Shown here piece after piece: positions 1-6,615 of a DNA stretch of 13,191 nucleotides. The DNA is from an uncultured Holdemanella sp. GTDB lineage: Bacteria; Bacillota_I; Bacilli_A; Erysipelotrichales; Erysipelotrichaceae. Each line of letters begins with the position of its first letter. Within the stretch, counting starts at the first letter, position 1. The position numbers and the translations under genes are program-made. The notes under the pieces were generated by a model. It was not told where the DNA came from, made no database searches, and saw nothing but the letters and a program-made list of their open reading frames with translations. Location: contig NZ_CAKVMR010000060.1 in the NCBI RefSeq assembly GCF_934772795.1, forward strand, positions 1 to 13,191, given 5' to 3'.

Positions 1-2
1 AT

Positions 3-50
3 ATCTGGGCTTGTGCGGAGGAGATCGTAAGAGCAGAAATCTTAAAATAA
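3..50 (+). CDS. Possible 3' end of an upstream gene (partial)
   Basis: One forward frame, open from the window edge, reads IWACAEEIVRAEILK and stops at TAA (48-50). The composition looks protein-like, and the other two forward frames look less so. The fragment is far too short to assign to a family, and the gene's body lies outside the window. It is listed because a gene entering from the left is plausible; it could equally be chance open frame. Confidence 0.25.
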   Translation: MWACAEEIVRAEILK

Positions 51-67
51 TTATTATGTATTGCATC

Positions 68-96
68 GGAAGGCTGGTTTTATGAATCAGTCTTCC
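68..96 (+). other. 12-bp wobble-paired stem-loop upstream of the recombinase
   Basis: GGAAGGCTGGTT (68-79), a 5-nt loop, and AATCAGTCTTCC (85-96) pair along all 12 positions if two G-U wobbles are allowed. As DNA the arms differ at two positions, so the structure fits RNA better than a protein-binding palindrome. No clean T run follows, so it is a weak intrinsic terminator at best. It could end the transcript of the gene entering from the left, or structure the 5' leader of the recombinase 63 nt downstream. Confidence 0.45.
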
Positions 97-158
97 AGTG
101 GTTATATTTCGATTTAAATGTAAATAATAAATATAGATGGACGAAGGAGAAAAAATAT

Positions 159-767
159 ATGGGAGATATAAACATCTATGGATATATGAGAGTGTCATCA
201 AAGGAGCAAAATGAGGACAGACAAAAGATTGCATTAACAGAGATGGGAGTACCTGAAAATCACATTTATATGGACAAACAGTCTGGAAAAGATTTTGAGA
301 GAACACAGTATAAACGCTTGTTGCGAAAATTGAATGAAAACAGCGTATTGTATATCAAATCAATTGATCGTCTGGGAAGGAATTACGGGGAATTGAATGA
401 ACAATGGCGTATTATTACCAAAGAGAAGAAAGCAGATATTGTAGTTATTGATATGCCATTATTAGATACACGCAGAGAAAAGAATTTGCTCGGAACATTT
501 ATTAGTGATGTTGTTTTGGCTTTACTTAGTTATGTTGCTGAAAATGAACGTACTAATATCAAGCAAAGGCAAGCGGAGGGAATTGCTGCAGCAAAAGCAA
601 GGGGTGTGAAATTTGGCAGACCGCCGTTACCAATTCCAGAAAACTTTTATCAGATGCATAAAGATTGGAGAGCAGGGAAAACCACAATAGAAGAAGCTGC
701 AAAGGCTTGTAATATGTGCCCTAAGACGTTTTATAGCAAAGCTGTAAAATATGAAAAATCCAGTTAA
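159..767 (+). CDS. Small serine recombinase (resolvase/invertase family)
   Basis: A 202-aa site-specific recombinase of the resolvase/invertase family, the usual size for small serine recombinases. The catalytic domain runs from about residue 5 to 125. The nucleophile is most likely S13 in YMRVSS, and the active-site arginines lie in DRLGR (D70-R74). The long E helix with ENERTNIKQRQAEGIAAAKARG follows at about 128-149, then KFGRP and a C-terminal helix-turn-helix (about 162-198) that would bind DNA. The start at 159 is supported by AAGGAG at 144-149. The gene stands alone, and the intergenic region after it holds palindromic GTATAC sites that are candidate substrates. It could resolve co-integrates, invert a short segment or move an element; the sequence does not decide. 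Family assignment is firm, role is not. Confidence 0.93.
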   Translation: MGDINIYGYMRVSSKEQNEDRQKIALTEMGVPENHIYMDKQSGKDFERTQYKRLLRKLNENSVLYIKSIDRLGRNYGELNEQWRIITKEKKADIVVIDMPLLDTRREKNLLGTFISDVVLALLSYVAENERTNIKQRQAEGIAAAKARGVKFGRPPLPIPENFYQMHKDWRAGKTTIEEAAKACNMCPKTFYSKAVKYEKSS

Positions 768-787
768 ATAGTTCATGCGTTCTAACT

Positions 788-820
788 GAAATGGTATACA
801 TTTCCAGTAATCGTATACAT
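788..820. repeat. Paired GTATAC sites downstream of the recombinase
   Basis: GTATAC occurs at 794-799 and again at 813-818, 19 bp apart. The first copy sits between arms GAAAT (788-792) and ATTTC (800-804). A third copy lies in the palindrome at 923-944. Three related palindromic sites in the ~220 bp next to a serine recombinase resemble the layout of a resolution or crossover region, but they could also be repressor sites. No known recombinase consensus was recognised. Confidence 0.4.
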
Positions 821-845
821 AAAACTATTCTTATATATTGTATCA

Positions 846-896
846 CGAAATTAGTCGAAATTCAGTAATTTCCTGTCAAAACTTCATGAAATTTCA
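846..896. repeat. Short AT-rich direct and inverted repeats
   Basis: CGAAATTAGT (846-855) is followed directly by CGAAATTCAGT (856-866). GAAATT (857-862) and AATTTC (867-872) form a 6-bp inverted repeat with a 4-nt loop, and TGAAATTTCA (887-896) is a 10-bp palindrome. They add to the repeat content between the recombinase and the methyltransferase gene. AT-rich sequence produces such patterns easily, so function is unproven. No convincing sigma-A promoter for the downstream operon was found in 768-989. Confidence 0.25.
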
Positions 897-922
897 CAGT
901 CATAAGTTCAAATTTTTCTCAT

Positions 923-944
923 GAAAAAATGTATACATTTTTTC
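923..944. repeat. Perfect 22-bp palindrome centred on GTATAC
   Basis: The sequence is G, six A, TGTATACA, six T, C, and equals its own reverse complement over all 22 bp. It shares the GTATAC core with the sites at 794 and 813. The centre lies 56 bp before the preferred start of the first methyltransferase gene. It could be an operator for a dimeric regulator, a recombinase crossover site, or with the following stem-loop part of a transcription terminator. Confidence 0.55.
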
Positions 945-945
945 C

Positions 946-972
946 AAGCTGGCTATCAGAGATAGCTGGCTT
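946..972 (+). terminator. Stem-loop, possible weak terminator of the recombinase gene
   Basis: AAGCTGGCTATC (946-957), loop AGA, and GATAGCTGGCTT (961-972) pair over 12 positions in RNA with two U-G wobbles. Only a short T stretch follows, so termination would be weak. The structure ends 17 nt before the preferred start of the methyltransferase gene, so it may instead shape that gene's 5' leader. The structure is visible; the role is inferred. Confidence 0.4.
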
Positions 973-989
973 TAGAAATGAGGATAAAA

Positions 990-1934
990 ATGGATAAGTT
1001 AATTGATCTGAATGCTTATCCGGTCAGTAGAAACCTTAAAGCGTTGCTGAAGGATAAGACAACAAAGAAAAATATTATATTTGCAACATCGGTATATAGT
1101 TCCAAAGGCATTCCAATCAAAGAAACTGAGCAGATGACAGAAGAAATCTTAAAGGGATTTACACAGTATGAGATACAGCCGAGGGTGTTAAAGAACAGGG
1201 AACAACAGCAGGAACGCACTAGAGCGAAAGCAGAGGTGTTCACGCCATCATGGATTTGCAATAAAATGAATAACCACTGTGATGAGGAGTGGTTTGGAAG
1301 AAAAGATGTTTTTAATGTTGAACGTAATCAGGAGTGGCAGGTGAACACAGAAAAAGTAGAGTTTGATATAGAAGATGGTTGGAAAAAATATATCGATTCT
1401 AAAAGGCTTGAAATTACCTGTGGCGAAGCTCCATACATTGTGTCACGCTATGATGCAGCTACCGGGGAACTGCTTGAGATTAAGAAACGGATAGGAATTT
1501 TGGACAGAAAACTGCGTGTGGTAAATGAAAACACAGTCAATGAAAAAGAATGGTTCAAGTGGGTGCTTCGAGCATATCAGAGTGTGTACGGTTATGAATT
1601 TCAGGGAGATAGCCTTCTGATTGCAAGAATCAATTTACTCATAACTTTTGTGGATTATATGCAGGACAGGTGGGGCAGAACTCCAACAGATGCAGAACTG
1701 CGAAAGATTGTAAATGTTATTGTTTGGAACTTGTGGCAGATGGACGGAATATCTGGGACAATTCCATTTGGAAAGCCTAAAGAGGAATATCATCAATTCA
1801 GTCTATTTGACTTTGTTGTAGCAGATGAGCCGGAAAAGCAGGATACAGAAGAACCGGAAGAGGTGTACTGTCGGATCTATGACTGGCGCAGTGATAAGTC
1901 GCTGACGTATACAAGCATGAAGGAAGGTAGATGA
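990..1934 (+). CDS. Adenine methyltransferase, N-terminal half (R-M subunit M)
   Basis: A 314-aa protein of the type usually annotated restriction endonuclease subunit M. The F-TP motif (motif X of N6-adenine methyltransferases) is visible in AEVFTPSWICNKMN (about 81-94). At about 140-149 LEITCGEAPY, followed by VSRYD, sits where the SAM-binding motif I is expected. Later stretches such as RKLRVVNEN and RAYQSVYGYEFQGD look like the conserved core of the same family. There is no NPPY here: the catalytic motif IV opens the next gene, so this chain should need a partner. ATG 990 is preferred over in-frame ATG 978 because GAGGA (980-984) lies 5 nt before it and nothing SD-like precedes 978. One base separates its stop from the next start. 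Expected role: SAM binding within a DNA adenine methylation complex. Confidence 0.85.
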   Translation: MDKLIDLNAYPVSRNLKALLKDKTTKKNIIFATSVYSSKGIPIKETEQMTEEILKGFTQYEIQPRVLKNREQQQERTRAKAEVFTPSWICNKMNNHCDEEWFGRKDVFNVERNQEWQVNTEKVEFDIEDGWKKYIDSKRLEITCGEAPYIVSRYDAATGELLEIKKRIGILDRKLRVVNENTVNEKEWFKWVLRAYQSVYGYEFQGDSLLIARINLLITFVDYMQDRWGRTPTDAELRKIVNVIVWNLWQMDGISGTIPFGKPKEEYHQFSLFDFVVADEPEKQDTEEPEEVYCRIYDWRSDKSLTYTSMKEGR

Positions 1935-1935
1935 G

Positions 1936-2997
1936 ATGAAGTTTGATTTTGTAATTGGGAATCCACCCTATCAAGAAGAAGCTGAAAGTGAGTCAACTTC
2001 AAATGGACAAAAACCAAGGAAAAATATTTTTCAGCATTTTCAGATACAAGCAGATAAAATTGCTAAAGAAAGCTCTGTTTTGATATATCCGGGTGGAAGA
2101 TGGATGCATCAATCTGGAAAAGGATTGAAACAGTTTGGAAAAGACTTAATAAATGATTGTAAATTAGCATCTATTGAATTTTATCCAGATGCTAAAGAAG
2201 TATTTGGAAGTGCGGCTGACTTAGCTGATGGAGTAACAATAGTTACAAAAAAACAAGATAAGGCAACAGGCGGATTTGATTATATATATTCACAAAATGG
2301 ATTAGAAAAAAAAGTACGTGCAAATAATCCGGGAAGCGATTTAATGCCGTTAAATCCAAATGATATTGAGATTAGCAGTAAAATAAGAAATTTTGTTATA
2401 AAAAATAATTACAAATTTTTGCATGATGCTATTTTGCCACGATCGTTATTTGCTATAGAAAGTGATTTCGTTGAAAAGAATCCAACAAAAGTAAGGGAAT
2501 ATATTGATGGAGAAGAAATAGATGTTAGAAAAGAAATAAAGTTATTTACTAATGATAAAGCAGGAAAAGCAGGCAGAGCAAAATGGTTTGTGGCAGATAG
2601 AAGTGTAATCAAACAGAATGCTGAATATATTGATGAATTTCAGGTTGTGGTTTCTAGTGCGAATGCAGGCGGTCAAAAAAGAGACAACCAAATAGCCATA
2701 ATTGATAATTATTCCGCATATGGAAGATCACGAGTGGCACTACGATCCTTTAAGACATTTGAAGAGGCTAAGAATTTCTATGAATATGCAAAAAGTTACG
2801 TGGTAAGATATGCATTTTTAATGACTGATGAAGCACTAACATCACTTGGTTTGCTCGTTCCTGATATAGAAGATTATTCTTTGAATAATGGAATTATAGA
2901 TTTTAACAGAAATATAGATGAACAGCTTTATAGTAAAATACAACTGAATGATAGTGATATAGCATACATAAAAAATGTTGTGGATAATCACAGATGA
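1936..2997 (+). CDS. NPPY half of the adenine methyltransferase (Eco57I-like)
   Basis: A 353-aa protein that opens with MKFDFVIGNPPYQEE, placing catalytic motif IV (NPPY) at residues 9-12. Such chains are usually called Eco57I-type restriction-modification methylases. A core segment with IEFYPDAKEVF and DLADGVTIVTKK (about 80-106) follows. The last 200 or so residues probably include target recognition, though no motif proves it. AGGAAGG (1921-1927) lies 8 nt before the start. Motif I is missing, so activity probably requires another chain: the preceding gene, or the C-terminus of the next. Hand counts give about 27% GC at 2281-2400 against about 48% at 4501-4620 in the next gene, which suggests separate ancestry of this subunit. 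Its stop overlaps an in-frame ATG of the following open frame. Confidence 0.85.
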   Translation: MKFDFVIGNPPYQEEAESESTSNGQKPRKNIFQHFQIQADKIAKESSVLIYPGGRWMHQSGKGLKQFGKDLINDCKLASIEFYPDAKEVFGSAADLADGVTIVTKKQDKATGGFDYIYSQNGLEKKVRANNPGSDLMPLNPNDIEISSKIRNFVIKNNYKFLHDAILPRSLFAIESDFVEKNPTKVREYIDGEEIDVRKEIKLFTNDKAGKAGRAKWFVADRSVIKQNAEYIDEFQVVVSSANAGGQKRDNQIAIIDNYSAYGRSRVALRSFKTFEEAKNFYEYAKSYVVRYAFLMTDEALTSLGLLVPDIEDYSLNNGIIDFNRNIDEQLYSKIQLNDSDIAYIKNVVDNHR

Positions 2998-3008
2998 GGA
3001 GGAATAGC

Positions 3009-6000
3009 ATGAATAAACCTAATATTCAGACAACCAAACAGGTAGTTCCGATGCTTTATGGCTATTCCACTCCAGAAGTGGTTCGTCATAATGGCTGGAC
3101 GAAGATAGGATACACAGAACAGGATGTAGAAACTCGTATCAACCAACAGACACACACTGCGGATATCAAGTGGCAGCTTGAATGGAAAGGAAATGCCACT
3201 TTTGATGATGGTTCAGGAGAGACATTCATAGATAAGGACTTTCATGCTTATTTGCGGAAATCCGGTATAGAGCAGGAAAAAGGCAAGAATAATGAGTGGT
3301 TTCATGTGGATGGTGCTACATCAAAGCAGATGTTTCGTGATTTCAGAGAAGATCATGGAATATTAAAAACCACAGATACAGTGATTCCGTACAAATTGCG
3401 TGAGGAGCAGCAGAGTGCGGTTACAATGACGGTTGATTATCAAGCAACTCATAAAAATGGAGAGTTCCTTTGGAATGCCAAGCCGAGATTTGGAAAGACA
3501 TTATCTGTCTACGATTTTGCGCAGAAAACTGGGGCAGAAAAAGTGTTGATCGTCACAAACCGACCGGCGATTGCAAACTCATGGTTTTCAGATTATGCAA
3601 AGTTTCTGGGAAATGAATCTGGTTATCTTTTCGTGAGTGAGGTTGATACACTGAAAGGAAAACAAGGTGTGCTGACAAGAGAGGAATATACACATTTGCT
3701 CTCAGGAAAAGACAGTGACAATGTAAAATGTATTGAATTTGTATCCTTGCAGGATATGAAAGGTTCCATTTATTTTGGCGGAGAGCATAACAAATTAGGT
3801 GAGGTTGCCAATATGGAGTGGGACATCCTTGTTATTGACGAAGCACATGAGGGCGTGGATACGTACAAAACAGATGTTGCATTTGACCGTATCAAACGTA
3901 AATTTACGTTGCACTTGTCAGGTACACCATTTAAAGCACTTGCCAATAATAAATTTGCTGATGATGCTATCTATAACTGGACCTATGCAGATGAACAAAA
4001 GAAAAAGAGAGATTGGGATGCTTCAGTGGAGGAAGAAAACCCGTATGCAACATTGCCGCAGCTTAATCTGTACACTTATCAGATGTCAGAAATTATCAAA
4101 GATGAGCTGCATCAAGGCATAGAGATTAACGGAGAAACGGAAGAGTATGCTTTCGATTTGAATGAGTTTTTTGCTGTTACCAATGGAAAATTCAATCATG
4201 AATCTTCCGTCGATAAATTTTTGGATGCCATGACCAGACAGACAAAATTCCCATTTTCTACGGAAGAATTGCGGGACGAATTAAAGCACACCTTCTGGCT
4301 GCTTGACAGGATAGACAGTGCAAAGGCATTGGCAAAGAAATTAAAAGAGCATCCGGTATTTAAGGAGTATGAAATTGTTCTTGCTGCGGGTGATGGAAAA
4401 CTGGACGACGATGATGAATCCATGAAATCTTATGATAAAGTGGTTGCCGCCATTGCCGAGCATGAAAAGACAATTACATTGTCGGTAGGACAGCTTACGA
4501 CAGGAATTACAATTCCGGAATGGACAGCAGTGCTAATGCTTAGTAATATGCGTTCTCCGGCACTTTATATGCAGGCGGCATTCCGGGCACAGAATCCTTG
4601 CCTGTTTAAGGTGGGGACATCTTTTAAGAGGAAAGAAAATGCTTATGTATTTGACTTTGATCCGGCAAGAACACTTACTATCTTTGAGCAGTTTGCAAAC
4701 AATCTGAATCCTAATACAGCAAAGGGTGGCGGTACTGCAGAGGAGCGGAAGGAAAATGTAAAGGAATTGCTTAATTTCTTCCCTGTAATTGGTGAAGATG
4801 AACAGGGAGAATTAGTAGAACTGGATGCGGAAAAGGTACTGACAATTCCGAGAAAAATTCGTTCTGTTGAAGTTGTAAAACGTGGATTTATGAGTAACTT
4901 TCTGTTTCAGAACATCAGCAATATCTTTGGGGCACCGAAGGAAGTCATTGATATTATCACAAAATTTGAACCGATAGAAGAACCAAAGAATAAGATAAAT
5001 CTGACGGAGGAAGTGCAGAAAGATTTATCACTGGATAAAAATGGAGAAGTATCATTAAGTGATGAATTTGTGATTGGAAGAACTCAGGATGTTTTTGGAA
5101 ATAAAATCTATGATGTGACTTCTCAGGTACAGGAAACAATGACGCAAATGGAACAGACTCCGGACAAAGCACAAAAAGCGATTGACAAACTGAAAGAGGC
5201 GGTAAAGCAGAGTGCAGTCAAGGCAGTTGTGGATACTGCGAAGTCAACATATGGCTCTGATATGAAAGCAGCAGATAAAAGACAGATTGAATCAAAACTG
5301 AACCATGAAGCTGACCGGATGATTGATAAATTACATATCAATTATGAGATTGAGCGAAATGTCATAGAAAATCAGCGTGTTGCAGAGCAGCAAGCAAGGT
5401 ATGAAACTGGAAAAACATCAGAACAGATTGATAAAGAATTTGAGCAGAAACAGAAGAAAGCTATGGAGAAATTCAATGAAGAATTGACAAGCGCTATTTC
5501 TGATTTTGCAAAAGAATCTACAAAAGAGACAGTCAAGACAGTTGAAACAAAGAAAAAGGAACGGGAAAAAGAAACAATCGAGGATGGTGTCAGAGATCAC
5601 TTGCGTGGCTTTTCGAGGACAATTCCGTCATTTTTAATGGCATATGGAGATAATACGGTAACGCTGGCAACCTTTGATACCATCATTCCGGATAAAGTAT
5701 TTCTGGAAGTGACAAGTATCACACTGGATCAGTTCAAATTCCTACGTGATGGCGGTGATTATGTGGAGGAAGAAACCGGACAGACTAAGCACTTTGATGG
5801 ACAGCTATTCGATTCGGTGGTATTTGATGATTCTGTAAAAGAATTTCTTGCCTTAAAGAAAAAGCTTGCCGATTATTTTGATGAAAAGAGCGTAGAGGAT
5901 ATATTTGATTATATTCCACCACAGAAAACCAATCAGATATTTACACCAAAGACAATGGTTAAGAAAATGGTGGACATGCTGGAACAGGAGAATCCCGGAT

Positions 6001-6326
6001 GTTTTGACATGCCGGATAAGACATTTATTGATCTGTACATGAAATCAGGTTTGTATATTACAGAGATTGTAAAAAGGCTATATCAGAGTGACGAGATGAA
6101 AAAGCAATTCCCAGACAATAAGGAACGTCTGAAACACATCTTTGAAAAGCAGGTGTACGGACTGGCTCCAACGGAAATCATATATAAGATAGCAACAAGT
6201 TACATATTGGGCTTTGATGAGGATACGAAAGACATCAAGCATAATTTTAGACAGTTAGATGCTTTGCCTTATGCAAAGGATGGAATGCTAGAAGATGTGC
6301 TGGAAGAACTGTATCCTGAGCAGTAG
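3009..6326 (+). CDS. GIY-YIG nuclease-SF2 helicase fusion, R-M effector subunit
   Basis: A 1105-aa protein and the likely restriction arm of the operon. Residues about 14-115 form a GIY-YIG/T5orf172-like nuclease domain: LYGYS (16-20), TKIGYT (31-36), R43, DFHAYL (77-82) and NEWFHVDG (95-102). An SF2 helicase of the type III Res kind follows: AKPRFGKT (157-164, motif I), IDEAHE (276-281, motif II), LSGTPF (303-308), and TTGITIPEW with YMQAAFRAQNP (about 497-530). Residues about 705-855 are Lys/Glu-rich and probably helical or coiled coil. The end resembles a methyltransferase start: FTPKTMVKKM (978-987), FIDLYMKSGLY (1006-1016) and VYGLAPTEII (1049-1058), stopping where NPPY would come. ATG 3009 is chosen over ATG 2994 because AGGAGG (2997-3002) lies 6 nt before it. 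A strong terminator follows. The substrate sequence cannot be read from the protein. Confidence 0.87.
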   Translation: MNKPNIQTTKQVVPMLYGYSTPEVVRHNGWTKIGYTEQDVETRINQQTHTADIKWQLEWKGNATFDDGSGETFIDKDFHAYLRKSGIEQEKGKNNEWFHVDGATSKQMFRDFREDHGILKTTDTVIPYKLREEQQSAVTMTVDYQATHKNGEFLWNAKPRFGKTLSVYDFAQKTGAEKVLIVTNRPAIANSWFSDYAKFLGNESGYLFVSEVDTLKGKQGVLTREEYTHLLSGKDSDNVKCIEFVSLQDMKGSIYFGGEHNKLGEVANMEWDILVIDEAHEGVDTYKTDVAFDRIKRKFTLHLSGTPFKALANNKFADDAIYNWTYADEQKKKRDWDASVEEENPYATLPQLNLYTYQMSEIIKDELHQGIEINGETEEYAFDLNEFFAVTNGKFNHESSVDKFLDAMTRQTKFPFSTEELRDELKHTFWLLDRIDSAKALAKKLKEHPVFKEYEIVLAAGDGKLDDDDESMKSYDKVVAAIAEHEKTITLSVGQLTTGITIPEWTAVLMLSNMRSPALYMQAAFRAQNPCLFKVGTSFKRKENAYVFDFDPARTLTIFEQFANNLNPNTAKGGGTAEERKENVKELLNFFPVIGEDEQGELVELDAEKVLTIPRKIRSVEVVKRGFMSNFLFQNISNIFGAPKEVIDIITKFEPIEEPKNKINLTEEVQKDLSLDKNGEVSLSDEFVIGRTQDVFGNKIYDVTSQVQETMTQMEQTPDKAQKAIDKLKEAVKQSAVKAVVDTAKSTYGSDMKAADKRQIESKLNHEADRMIDKLHINYEIERNVIENQRVAEQQARYETGKTSEQIDKEFEQKQKKAMEKFNEELTSAISDFAKESTKETVKTVETKKKEREKETIEDGVRDHLRGFSRTIPSFLMAYGDNTVTLATFDTIIPDKVFLEVTSITLDQFKFLRDGGDYVEEETGQTKHFDGQLFDSVVFDDSVKEFLALKKKLADYFDEKSVEDIFDYIPPQKTNQIFTPKTMVKKMVDMLEQENPGCFDMPDKTFIDLYMKSGLYITEIVKRLYQSDEMKKQFPDNKERLKHIFEKQVYGLAPTEIIYKIATSYILGFDEDTKDIKHNFRQLDALPYAKDGMLEDVLEELYPEQ

Positions 6327-6336
6327 TAGATGAGAG

Positions 6337-6363
6337 AATGCACCCGGAAACGGGTGCATTTTT
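6337..6363 (+). terminator. Strong intrinsic terminator of the R-M operon
   Basis: AATGCACCCG (6337-6346), a GAAA tetraloop and CGGGTGCATT (6351-6360) form a perfect 10-bp stem, followed by a T run to 6363. It begins 11 nt after the stop of the helicase gene and should end that transcript, separating the operon from the kinase-helicase unit. Confidence 0.93.
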
Positions 6364-6397
6364 GAAATTAGGCAATGGAATATTGTACAAATATTCG

Positions 6398-6426
6398 TTG
6401 TCTTATACTGTATTTGTCAGTATAAT
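6398..6426 (+). promoter_or_regulatory. Sigma-A-type promoter for the kinase-helicase genes
   Basis: TTGTCT (6398-6403, 4 of 6 to TTGACA), a 17-bp spacer and a consensus TATAAT (6421-6426). It lies just after the R-M terminator and points at the kinase-helicase gene. Transcription would start near 6433, leaving a leader of about 180 nt. An overlapping alternative, TTGTAC (6383-6388) and TATACT (6404-6409), has a short 15-bp spacer and is weaker. Confidence 0.7.
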
Positions 6427-6455
6427 ATAAGAAGAATAAGTTATAGAACAGATGA

Positions 6456-6569
6456 AAATATGGCAGAAGAATAGCTAACGGTGTTTATTACTATGGGAGC
6501 GACAATCCTAGTACTTGATACATTGAAATGTCTATGACAGAGGGTTATTCACTGAAGTATAAGAGGTAA
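6456..6569 (+). pseudogene. Coding relic in the kinase-helicase leader
   Basis: Between a TGA (6453-6455) and a TAA (6567-6569) one frame reads KYGRRIANGVYYYGSDNPST, then a TGA stop (6513-6515), then YIEMSMTEGYSLKYKR. Both halves look like real protein sequence and share one frame, as expected of an old gene end interrupted by a point stop. No family was recognised and no convincing start or ribosome binding site precedes it. An internal ATG at 6534 could give an 11-aa peptide, MTEGYSLKYKR, so an upstream leader peptide is the alternative. The protein-like look is a judgement by eye. Confidence 0.4.
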
Positions 6570-6581
6570 AATCTTGAATTT

Positions 6582-6601
6582 TCAATAAAAATACTTGATT
6601 A
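6582..6601 (+). repeat. 20-bp element, copy 1, before the kinase-helicase gene
   Basis: TCAATAAAAATACTTGATTA matches the sequence at 11212-11231 at 18 of 20 positions; only the central dinucleotide differs (AC here, GT there). Here it abuts the AGGAGG ribosome binding site of the kinase-helicase gene. It contains the inverted ends TCAA and TTGA. It could be a shared regulator site, but low-complexity AT-rich sequence makes chance similarity possible. Confidence 0.35.
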
Positions 6602-6615
6602 TAGGAGGAAAATAA

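Noticed and set aside
3799..4122. 107-aa open frame on the + strand inside the helicase gene
   Set aside because: It overlaps the DEAH-box region in another frame. The main frame carries the conserved motifs, so this is a shadow.
6513..6515. TGA in the leader relic read as selenocysteine
   Set aside because: No start codon with a ribosome binding site precedes it, and the short surrounding frame fits a broken gene better.
6430..6615. Riboswitch or T-box in the ~180-nt leader of the kinase-helicase gene
   Set aside because: No conserved riboswitch or T-box sequence and no terminator/antiterminator pair was visible.
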